From Klebsormidium nitens (Eukaryota; Streptophyta; Klebsormidiophyceae; Klebsormidiales; Klebsormidiaceae), in assembly GCA_000708835.1 (NCBI GenBank), contig DF237776.1:1-29916 (forward strand): DNA of 29,916 nt, given 5' to 3'. The notes below the pieces were generated by a model. It had not been told where the DNA came from. It ran no database searches and worked only from the letters and a program-made list of their open reading frames with translations. This document shows positions 17,501 to 27,000 of this stretch, one piece after another. Position 1 is the first letter of the stretch; every line of letters begins with the position of its first letter. The position numbers and the translations under genes are program-made.

Positions 17501-20020
17501 GCCTTTTTTGAACATGTCATGTCAATAAGGGAGGCAACCATTCCGGAACACACCTGAACGCCTCGTCGAGGGGCGTGAAACGGTCCGCCCGTTTCCGCAG
17601 CTCCACGAGCCCCCGCGCGAGCTCCTTGGGATCCAAGCCTGCCTGTGCCTTGACACTCTCCCCGTAGTGCGGCCTCGACACCTTGTGCCTCCGCAGGAGC
17701 AGCTGCAAGTCTTCCAGCAGCTTGCGCGTCTGCTCGTGGGCTGGGCCGTCTCCGTCTTCAATGTCAATCTGCGAGAGAGAGAACGTTTGTCCGTTTGGTT
17801 TGGTTTGCTTGCTTCTCTCCAGATGTTCTGCTGCTTACTGATATTGTTGTTGTTCGTCTCTTTGTTCCAGTCACAGGAGTAGACTTGAACCAGCAGCTTG
17901 CTTGTTTGCTCGTTCGCCGGAATCTTTGAAACCGGCCAATGGCGTGATGCTAGAAGCACCAAATCGACTCAAGTCTCTTTCACTCAACCTGAATATTTTG
18001 AGAAGCAGAAAGCGAGGGCCAAGAGCCCCCGGGTTTAACAGTTCGGGGCCTGTAATCGTCTCCTAGCCAAGATTTGACCGCAGGAAGCCGAGGCACTCTA
18101 TATACTTTTTGAAAACCATGAGACGTGTCAGCTGTCAAAGCCATCGGACTTGACAGGACCTTTTTGACAGACGTGTTGCTACAGGCGACACACACCTTGA
18201 AGTCGGTCATCATGGACTGGGGCGGCTTCTTCTTGGTGTCAAAGCCCCCCACGATGCTGCCCATCTGCAGATTGAGCGCTTCAAAGTCGCGGTCGACGTC
18301 ACCCGCTCCATCGTCGTACGTGCGCTTGAGGCCGTCCAGGCTGAGGCCCCGCTCGGGGATGATGAACTCCCCGTACGTACGGAACACCTGAAAACAGAAG
18401 CGTCATCAGCAAGTTGAAGTCGTTGCCTTATTTCCTTAACCTGATGATTCTGTTGCGCTTTCGTGATTGTTTAACAGAACTCGACAACCACCGAGATTGT
18501 CCAAAGTTGTCCAGAATCAGCCCTCGTTCAGGTACACGGAAGGTTGGACAGAATGTCAAGAGCGGCACCGATGCTGTGACCAACAGCCTGCGTGCGGTTT
18601 TTCCAAACCGCAGGCATCTCTGGTCTGCTTGGACCAGGTCCTTTAAGGACTTGCGAATGGTTATTGCCTTCCCAAAGGAGGGTCCATTCCAGGCTTGTAG
18701 GTCTCAACACCGCTTTAATAGCCTTTTGCCTGGGAAATCTGTGACCAGAAACAGCAGACTTTAGAGTCCGCCCCAAAATAAACTTGGAGGGCGTGTTAAA
18801 CAATCTCCAGTCCTTCCTACCACCCCACTTAGAGCTGTAAACGTTACTTCCCCTTGCAACTCAAAGCTGCTCAGTACTTGTTTCTGTGAAACCCAAACGA
18901 TCATTGTAGAATCATCGAGATACACGCCCTTCGTGTGAGAAAAATGACAAATGTTGCGTCCTGATATCTCCTCTTCTGGCCACTTTGCATATCTACAGAG
19001 GGGCAGGGTATGGGGTGGTAAACTGTCACATCTAGAAACCTGGGCAAAGACAACCACCATCAGACCTGCCTTTCCGACATACACACTCCTGACCAATACC
19101 ATGACATAAAGATGATAACTGAATACTGCCTTCCTGTGGAGAAAGACTTCTTTCAATTATGTCTAACAAGAGGTTCTGTTTTGAAACCCATGCACCGTAT
19201 AGTACTTCATTACAATGTTGCTAGTGGAACTGTTTGCATGTGGTGTGCCTGTAGGGAACCTTGTAAGGACAGCCCGTACAATGCATTTTGCACTGCCAAC
19301 TTGAAGCTGCTGCAATTGGCACCTAACAAGTTTGAACCGCCAGAATCCTTTTCAGAGTTTCCAATATGCGCCGGAGGATAGAAGAGAAGTTTATGGTAGG
19401 TACATCGGAGGCAGACGACCATAATGGGTCACATTCTGAAGTATCAAGCAACGATAGTAGATTGTCTGCAAACATTTGGAAAACATGAAAAAAGAAGAGC
19501 GCGGGGTAAATTCGACCAAGTGCGAACAGTTGAAAGTAGAATGAAAGGGGCAAGAACATAGCAAAGGAATGATGGTGGCCAGCTGACGCCTCCTGAGAGG
19601 CACTGCACTTGGTTGACATTTTTATCACCCACCGGACTTTCAGACGCACGGAGGAGACAAGATTTTATGTCTTGGGGTGAGAACAGCTGCATGTCACAGA
19701 GCTCGGGAAGAAGACACCACCGCAATCTACCAAGAAAGTAATATGCCACAGTTCTTAACCAGCATTGCATGGTTCCCAGCAAAGAGAACCAAAAAAGACA
19801 TTAGGGACCGACATACCTCATCCAGGATGGCCTTGATTTGATCCTCGCTGAACTTGACCCTCGGGTTGACAGCGATGACCAGGTTTGCCATCTCCTCTTT
19901 GCTGAGCGCCCCATCTTTGTTCCGGTCAAACTTGTTAAAGATCTGCTGCACTTTCTGGGCGCGCCTGCTTCCTGACGCAGGAGTCCTCGGCGTGTCGGGC
20001 TCTGACACTTCTGACGCCAT
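11576..20020 (-). CDS. EF-hand and tetratricopeptide-repeat protein of the plant calcium-binding TPR family (about 760 aa)
   Basis: Nine exons on the minus strand, all phases agreeing: 19817-20020, 18196-18387, 17554-17768, 16766-16997, 16074-16451, 14407-14653, 13114-13307, 12375-12638, 11576-11932 (stop TAA at 11576-11578). Residues 32-43 form a canonical EF-hand loop, DRNKDGALSKEE. A degenerate acidic segment, YDDGAGDVDRDFEAL, follows in exon 2. Exons 4-6 (about residues 204-490) carry TPR-type helical repeats such as A-H-M-A-M-G-Q, N-L-G-I-V-L-E and A-D-A-H-V-E-L-A. The C-terminus keeps the family's G-x-R-F-K-E-V...C...EGKVP block. Arabidopsis has two such proteins, annotated as calcium-binding TPR family proteins (recalled At1g05150 and At2g32450); their role is poorly known. 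Probably a soluble calcium-responsive scaffold (inference). Several introns carry tandem copies of neighbouring exon ends. Confidence 0.92.
12925..12996. repeat. 24-bp tandem repeat, three copies, in TPR-gene intron 7
   Basis: Copies at 12925-12948, 12949-12972 and 12973-12996 share [CA][CT]GTGTACACGCCTTACCAA. The first two contain CACGTG (G-box) and all contain the palindrome GTGTACAC. The array is intronic and does not contain exon sequence. Confidence 0.8.
13393..13671 (-). repeat. Two decayed tandem copies of the 5' end of TPR-gene exon 7
   Basis: The real exon 7 starts at 13307, preceded by CCCACAG. Its first ~58 nt recur at 13393-13453 and 13605-13671, each still preceded on the minus strand by an AG acceptor (TTCCAG, CTGCAG). 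The far copy stays open for at least 22 codons (D-K-H-T-A-T-G-A-L-G-P...), against D-K-D-I-A-N-G-E-L-G-P in the real exon. The two copies also share upstream intron sequence, so the duplicated unit included both intron and exon. Confidence 0.8.
14041..14155. repeat. Perfect 58-bp-period tandem duplication in TPR-gene intron 6
   Basis: A 57-bp segment beginning GGGACCCCGGAAAGGGCTAT occurs at 14041-14097 and 14099-14155 without any difference. The identity implies a very recent duplication or an assembly artefact. Confidence 0.88.
14262..14342 (-). repeat. Decayed tandem copy of the 3' end of TPR-gene exon 6
   Basis: The last ~80 nt of exon 6 (codons around R-K-K-K-S-A-N-A-A-L-G-D-L-E-I-A-A-E-P-S) are repeated 150 bp further into the intron with about 10% change. 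The real exon ends ...GGGCCAG before GTACGC at 14401-14406. In the copy the donor GT is changed to GA, so it should not splice. Confidence 0.8.
14741..15153 (-). repeat. Three tandem copies of the 5' end of TPR-gene exon 6 with acceptor sites
   Basis: The first 76 nt of exon 6 plus its AG acceptor (real copy 14578-14656) recur at 14741-14819, 14908-14986 and 15075-15153; the spacings of the exon starts are 163, 167 and 167 bp. All keep a CAG acceptor. The two nearest copies are open and read V-L-K-A-R-P-[TS]-D-x-K-A-M-L-N like the real exon. The most distant has TGA in place of the Trp codon. Intron sequence between the copies is also partly repeated. None includes the exon's 3' half or a donor. 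Confidence 0.88.
16523..16720 (-). repeat. Two degraded tandem copies of the 5' end of TPR-gene exon 5
   Basis: The start of real exon 5 at 16451 (V-H-T-N-L-G-I-V-L-E-S-Q-G-L-L) recurs at 16523-16590 as V-H-T-N-L-S-T-V-L-E-S-Q-G-L-L, with an internal deletion of about 18 bp and a mutated acceptor (AT in place of AG). A shorter piece (V-R-E-H-Y-Q-D-A-V) lies at 16687-16720. The spacing is about 140-165 bp. Confidence 0.82.
18761..19156 (-). mobile_element. Possible Ty1/copia RNase H remnant in TPR-gene intron 1
   Basis: A 131-codon stop-free minus frame without an ATG head lies in the 1.4-kb first intron. Its C-terminal half reads I-V-W-V-S-Q-K-Q followed by S-S-F-E and F-T-A-L-S. This resembles the copia RNase H pattern I-S-W-x-S-K-K-Q...S-S-x-E-A-E-Y-x-A-L-S, with Y-A-x-W and G-R upstream where copia has D-W and a R-K-S-T-S-G block. 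The catalytic acid residues are not all present. The rest of an element was not found. It may be coincidence. Confidence 0.3.
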
Positions 20021-20807
20021 CGCTGCTCACAAACAAGCTCTCTGTTCCTAGTACACCTTAGAAACCTGGCCCGCAAAATGCCATTGTACCAGGCTGGAAT
20101 TTAATTGGGAGACCCGCCGCTTTGGAACTCTGCCCCAAGCGCTTGCCTAACTTTCAGAGCCTTGTTCTTCCGCCAACAGAAACAACAACCGGCTTTGCAG
20201 GATCGAGGGCTCCACCTATGGCTGGCAGCTTTCTGTCAGTCGCTGACCCTTTCTCCAGCATTCCCCCAAACGCGGCTACCGCTTAAAAACTGAGACATAT
20301 CAACACCACCTCTTGCTCCTTTCATGCAACAATCAAGGATGCTCCAAGACGGCTCCGTTCCCTTGCCCCTGCAATTCTCGACAGCTGAAATGCACCGGCG
20401 AAACCCCTTCTTCTCTGCGGCAAAGGAACACCTCTCTCTCCTTGGAATGCCCTCTTCGTTTTGAAATCCGGCAGCTTGCTCTACTTAACCAGCTTCTGCA
20501 TGCCACAGCTTTCTGCTACGCCTCTAGAGCGACAGCCCTGCCAGGGCGCCCCCCCTCTTCTTCAGTCTCTGCGAACTGCGTTGAAAGCAGGCTGGCGCAA
20601 ACTTTGCGGGCAAACTTCTTTTGGGGCAAGGCGCGAAGATGGCGGCGCACATGTCCGCGCTGGCCCGTTGGATCCTCCAGAGGCCGAGTCATCGGACGGC
20701 TCTTCAACTTCGCTTGCGTGAACCGTGCGATTTTGAACGGGTGGAATCGCAACGCAATGTGCACTGAACAACGAGATCGTGCACAATAACAAGCAGCAGC
20801 AATGTCA

Positions 20808-20887
20808 AAACCCTATATAAAATCCTAAGCTTTGGCCTGGTGCCAGCAGCTTTAGGGTTTGCCTCGGGAACCTCAAGGCTAGGGTTT
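20808..20887 (+). promoter_or_regulatory. Three telo-box motifs (AAACCCTA / TAGGGTTT)
   Basis: AAACCCTA at 20808-20815, TAGGGTTT at 20853-20860 and TAGGGTTT at 20880-20887 all fall within 80 bp around the predicted transcription start. In land plants this element is common near the starts of highly expressed and translation-related genes and is bound by telomere-repeat-binding factors. Confidence 0.55.
20814..20822 (+). promoter_or_regulatory. TATA box (TATATAAAA) of the GH3 gene
   Basis: A textbook plant-style TATA sequence lies 198 bp upstream of the proposed ATG at 21020, predicting transcription from about 20845-20855. It overlaps an AAACCCTA motif on its 5' side. Confidence 0.7.
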
Positions 20888-20956
20888 GACCCAAGTGCTT
20901 TTGAGCTGCCTTCGAGCTGCTCCTCCTCGCAAAATTCCAGCCAGTTTTTGAAGGCG

Positions 20957-21001
20957 ATGGCAGCTAAAATTGGGCGCCAATTTCTTCAAGAACTGTTGTA
21001 A
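20957..21001 (+). promoter_or_regulatory. Upstream ORF (14 codons) in the GH3 5' leader
   Basis: An ATGG-context start opens 14 codons ending at TAA (20999-21001), 18 nt before the main ATG. If the leader starts near 20850, ribosomes would meet this uORF first, so it could reduce translation of the main frame. Confidence 0.45.
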
Positions 21002-21019
21002 AGGGTGGAGTGAGACGTC

Positions 21020-24000
21020 ATGGCTCCTTCGAAGGAAGCGGAGACGTGGGACGAGGGCTGGGATCTTGACGACGATGACGCCAATGAAGAGGCGGGGCTT
21101 CTCGCTTCAGAAGAGGAGGCCATTCAGCAGCTCAGAGCAGAGCCGATTCAAGTCACCTCCCTGGTCCAGCAACAATACCGGTGTGCCTTCAAATTCATCA
21201 TATCATTTCTTTTGTCTTCCATTATTCTCTTTGCTTCTCGACCAGCTCTGATTCAGCCGTGACAGGCACGAACCTCTTCATCAGAACGGGCCATGACTAG
21301 CTTGCGACTATGTTATGAAAGACTCAGAGCTGTCTCAGAGCTGTAGCTACTTGGTGGCCTGGAAGCGCGGATCAATCTTGATTAGCCTTTACTAGATAAG
21401 CTTATTCTCCTCTCCTTGCAATCTTTCAACCGACTCCGATCCACTTGCATGCAAGAATTAGGGTTCCCAAAAACCTTTTCTTTTCGATCTGCAAAACTCG
21501 GTGGGGTCATCCGTCTCAATCAATCTATTGACGACCAGCAGAATCCATCTGAGAATCACTTCCAAACAGCTTTAAAAATGCAAAGCAAGGAGGAGTCTCT
21601 TTCATTCCAAGGGGATCCCCTTGGAAACCCTTGCTACCTATTTCCGGTTGACATGTTGACTACAGGAAACAGCTTCTTCCTTCCCTCAGCCCTATTGTCT
21701 TCTGCCACTGGTGGGTCTTTTCAGTTTTCTGATGAGTAAGGAAACTCAAGCCTTTGCTGAAGTTTCAGCAGAAACGGTCACCAAAATTGATCTCGGGCTG
21801 AGCTCGAGTTGAAGTTTCCATTGAGAAACTGGAGTTGAAGTTTCCGTTGAGAAACTGGAGTCCGCAATCAGTTACTTCAGTCTCCCAACACAAGAGGGTG
21901 CAGATTCTCAGGCAGAAAATCAACGGAAGAGCTTCAATATGGATCGAACTGCTGAGCTGCACTTACGCCTTGAGCGGGGCCCGTTCCATGGCACCACTGC
22001 CGAGCTGACGTCATGTTAAATCACCGCCACCCCCCCCTTACAGGAAGGAGATGGAGAAGAAGCGAACGAAGCTCCTGGTGGCGCTCATCGTCCCAGTCCT
22101 GCTCATCGTTCTTGTGTGGAACCTGCTGGGGGGGGGGACGTCTAGTAATCTGCACAAGACTGCACAGAACTGCGTAACTGGGGCTTACGACCGTGAGTAG
22201 TTTCTCAAAAAAGTTTAGTTGTTCGGTCAAACTTCTGACCTCGTCTGATAGTCGCTTTTTTTGTGAAACAGCACTGAAAGTCAAGGGGAAAGGGCAGTTT
22301 CCGGGTGGGTTTAATATGTGGTTCATGTATCTTTCGTCCTCAAATTGCGTGTCTCTACCTTGAAGGGTCATCAATGGAAGCTTTGTCCAATATAAAGTAC
22401 TGTGTAGATGATTGAAGCTTTTGATTGGAGCGGGTCGCAGGATTTGCAATGTTCTTTAGGGAGCCACATTCTCAACCTTTTATGAGTCAGACAGTCAGTT
22501 GAAAGTTGCAGAAACTTGGGAGCTGTTGATCTGCTGCCATTCATTCTTCCGATCTTATCATCGATCTGGTTGTTTCGGTCTCCAACTGTATAGACCGAGT
22601 AATCCCGACGTTCTTTGCAATGAGTCAGTGATGAGAGTCTTTCGCTCAAAGAACGGGGTTGAAATCTTGAACGAATCCACCGAATCGACTCTCTACCAGA
22701 TCAAGTCTTTCAAATGTCTCATCTCATTGGAAGCCGCACAGATTGATGGAGTATATGGTCGAAGAATTCTCTGTACATCTAGCTGCTTACAGGCATTCTG
22801 GTGTACCTTGAGATCAATATTGAAATATATTCGGTCCCTTTGCAGTGCCATACGAGCTGGAGATGATGGTGTGCTCCGACATGAGCCTCGAGGAGAAGGT
22901 CGGCCAAATGATGCTGCCGGCCCGAAACTGGATCAACCCAAACGGCAGTGACGTCACTAATTACTTCCTGGGCGGGGTCCTTTCGGGTGGCGGCTCTGTG
23001 CCCTCCGAAGGAAACGAGCCGAGCAAATGGGCCGATATGGTGGACACGTTTCAGGTGCGGTTTCCGGTCGTTACTCAAACGGAGAAACACTTTTTGATTG
23101 AAGTCATCTCAGTGGACGTCAGCTTTGAAGAAATTGGTATCTTCAATCGATACTCGGCCTGTGTGTTGAGGAGGACTCTTCCTGTATTATTCAGAGGGCC
23201 CGCTCCAGTGCTTCTTGCTGTCGTGGGTGAAAGGAAGCACACAACTACAAGGACGGTGTGTGGTATGTTGATAAGCTCCGCTATAGCTTTCGAATTGTCT
23301 GACGATCGTGGACTCAGAACTACTTGATCCGACCGTTTGCTTATGATAGCCATCGAGCAATCCCCAGGAACCTTTTTGTACCTTGGAATACGTTCACGAG
23401 CTTTAAGAGCTCAATAACATCACGACAACATCGTAAGTCGTAGGTTAAAACAGGGATTCGAAGAAGAGTGGGAGCAAGCGGTTTATAGAATCGATACCCA
23501 GCGAGCATCTTCTAATACCTCGAGATCGTCAGATCTAGGCAGAATACCAATTGTTAAGCTTAAGGCCAGCTTCGACCAACGGAATGATTCTGGTATACGG
23601 CCCAAATGCAGCCTTGAGTAACGTTCAAAAATTTCGACGAACTGCTATGAGCGAGCTAGGAGAGACGCTGTCTGCGTCCCTGATCCATAGCAAGTAGACT
23701 TTCTACTTCGAGCCCTCGACGGAAGGCAAAGAACAAATCTTGAAACGTCCCGAATGCTTCCTTTCTCGACCAAGTGGGTCCGCAGGTCGAAAGAACGAAC
23801 CCTTTCAATAATTTGCAGAGAGCGAGCTTGAAAACGCGGCTGCGCATACCCATGATCTACGGCATCGATGCGATTCACGGCCACAATACCGTCTATGGCG
23901 CGACTATCTTCCCGCACAACGTCGGCCTGGGAGCGACGAGGAACGCCTCCCTTGTAGGAATGGTGGGAGCGACTTCTCTTTTTTGCACATAGATTCGAGT

Positions 24001-27000
24001 ATCTTGTCAGGTTCGCGGGCCTGATGAGTGCAGTTGGAAAATTTTGCGTCGGTATCCAGAATGGAATGTGGATGCTGTGCTTTCCTGTCCACCCGAGCAA
24101 CAAACAGAAGCACGCTGCGTAGGATTGCTGATGAGTTTGTGCGTTCTCACAAATGTGTTGTGATGGAGATTGCCGTCCTTTTCTCAAACGAGACTCCCAA
24201 CCTGTTTGGTTCCACTTGGTTGGTCCCGGGATCGCAAATAGCCTCTCTCTCATCTGCTGTCGACGTATCACCAACTCGTTAGCCAATGGGACATAGTTTC
24301 GAACTGACAATTAGCCCTGCATTGTTTGGCTCTCCAGTCTAGCTTTTCTAGACTGGAAGCGCTCAATGGTCACTCATCACAATGCTTAACCATCAGATTA
24401 TTCTTTGTTTCAGATTGGTCGGGCGACCGCTTTGGAAGTACGAGCGACGGGGATCCCTTGGACCTTTGCCCCTTGCGTTGCTGTTTGTCGGGACCCCCGG
24501 TGGGGAAGATGCTACGAAAGGTAGGCCTCGCAAGAAACGTTACGTGACTTGGTGTTTGAAGCATTCGGGACGGACGAAAGGCAGAACGTCATTGTGATGG
24601 TGTGGTTTTATCGGGCTCGCGTAGAATTTTCAGGACGTGTGTCACGTCTCGAAGTCGGAGAAAAAGGGAGCGTGATGGGGAAAGCATCACCGACCCGTTC
24701 CACCCTGAACTCAAAATCTACGCGTTTCCGTAATCCAACTCACCGCTTCCCAAAATCCCAAGACCTTCTGGCGACGGGATCGACCTTCTGACTCATGGAC
24801 CTTGAGAGTCATGGGGTAAACTCTTTATTAAGCGGTCTTTCGGACGCTGTGTGCGGAACGTGGGCCGTCAGATATGCAGCTCAAGCGATGTTGAGCCTTG
24901 ACAACGGACTGTCGCTTACTGTGCAAAAAAAGCGTCCGTTAGTAGATCAATCCTTCCGTCGCAGGCTTAGTCCGCTTTTGTTCCTTTTCGTCTGCCAGCT
25001 CGACAATTCAGCTCTGCACGTGTAGAATGCGAATAAGGTGTAGTCTGGATTTCCAAAAAAGAAGTCCGCTGCGGAATTATCCAGGGTTCGGCTTCTGAAG
25101 GGCTCGTCGGTTGTCGCTGCTCTTTCCTGCTATGAAAAGCTCAACGCTGTTGCGTCAAGCAGGACTTTGATCAAACCTCCTGCTTTGCCTTGGTTGTACT
25201 GGAATTTATGCATCACCCTCCATGCTTTAGATCGCCAGATCTTCCATCACCTCGGATCCCGTCTAGTATTCGGCTTACCACAGCGCTTTCATTTGCAGGA
25301 CAATCGACTGCAGCACCAATTATGGAAATTTCCTGTATTGCAGCTTCAGACATGCCTTGTCCCGAGCTGCTCTCAAACTCTCTGAGCACCTTTCAACACC
25401 CCAAACTTTTGAGCTCTTCTCGATCTCCAACTATCTTACCAGCTTCCTTGACAAACGAGGTTGCAAAAGGCCCTGTTTTTGAAAAGCTTGCAATCTCTCT
25501 GCAGCTATAGCGACGACACGGCTCTGGTCACCGCTCTGGGCGGGGCCCTCATCGACGGGTTGCAGGGCTCGCTCTCCGGCCCCGCGGATTTTGTTGCCGC
25601 CACCGCCAAGCATTTCCTTGCGGACGGAGGTACCACTAAAGGGAAGGACGAGGTATGAGCTTTTTAGTCTGGTGGCCACAATTGTTTCTGTAGACTTTGA
25701 GACGGATACACCCCTCACATAAGGGTGTTTTGATGGCAGTATTGGCTCGTTTGCCTGTGCATTTGTACGCATAGCCTGCGTGCGAGATCGAGATCAACGG
25801 CACTGCACATGCATCGGGCTTACCAGTTAAAAACGATCTGGTCGGCTGCGATGTTCGCTTCTTGCAGCTGGAAATTGGCTTTTGAAATGAACTCTCTTTT
25901 AGACAATAATACGCGCACTTGCGATGGCCGAGGCTTTGGATCGGGTCTCGTTACACATTGCTACCTACTTCTGAAGTGCAAGTCTTTTGCGAATCGAACC
26001 AAGATCGGCGCACCTCACACAATGACATGAGCTCCAAAGTGGACTTTCTCTTTCTAGGGGGACGCAAAAGGCAGCGACGCCGACCTTCGTCGCCTCTTCC
26101 TCCCCCCCTACATCGAGGCCGTGAAGCGCAACGTACTGTCGATCATGCCGTCGTACAGCAGCTGGAACGGAATCAAGATGCACGCGAATAAGCACTTGTT
26201 GACAGACCTACTGAAAAAGGAGCTTGGGTTCAAGGTACGTTGCGCGCTTCGGCTTTTCTCTTCCCTGATGTTATCTGCCACGTTCGTCGTTGGAAATTGT
26301 TTGTAAGCTGAAACGGACACACGATGTACGCGGGTAAGCACTTGCTGACGGACCTACTGAAAGAAGAGCTTGGGTTGAAGGTACGTTGCCCGCTTCGGCT
26401 TTTTCACCGTTAGCTTCTCAACCAGGTTCGGCTGAGATTCGCGTGTAAGCTGGAACGGAGTTAAGATGCACGCGAATAAGCACTTGCTGACGGATCTACT
26501 GAAAACGGAGCTTGGATTTAAGTATGTTGCGTGATCTGGCTTCTTTCTTTATCTTATGACTGTAACCGGAGTCGGGAAAGAGATTGCGTGGAAGCTGGAA
26601 TGGAAGCAAGATCCACGTGCACAAGCACTTGCTGACGGACCTTTTAGCAAGAGCTTGGATGGAAGGTACATTGTTTGAGTTCGCTTCTATGTGCTTGGAA
26701 GTTTTGACTAGATTCATGCTCGACACGGTATGCATCGGTAATGTGGAACCGGGACCAAGCTGCACGCGAATAAGGTCTTGCTAACGGACCCACTTAAGAG
26801 GGAGCTAAGGTTCGAAGTATGGCTTCCGGTCATTGGAAAGAGGCTCGGTCATTGGAAAAAGCCTCTTAAAGGGCTTACCTTGAGGCCGATCAGGAACGGA
26901 AAGGAGGCCGACGACATTTGCCGTGCATCGCGAGTGCCTTGTGTCAATCCGATCTGACACCATCTTTTTGGAACATCTTCTGGATTGGATTGAAACAAAT

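Larger units (their letters stand above)
20021..21019. promoter_or_regulatory. Divergent promoter region between the TPR and GH3 genes
   Basis: This 1-kb head-to-head spacer must carry both promoters. The GH3 side has a clear TATA box and TAGGGTTT motifs (listed separately). The minus side has no clear TATA near its start. A 158-codon frame at 20313-20789 and overlapping antisense frames are dismissed as chance. Confidence 0.6.

Noticed and set aside
20313-20789. 158-codon plus frame in the divergent promoter
   Set aside because: It ends just before the GH3 TATA box, overlaps other open frames on both strands, and resembles no known protein.
23645-24310. 221-codon minus-strand frame
   Set aside because: It lies antisense to GH3 exon 4 and flanking introns, and its sequence has no protein-family character.
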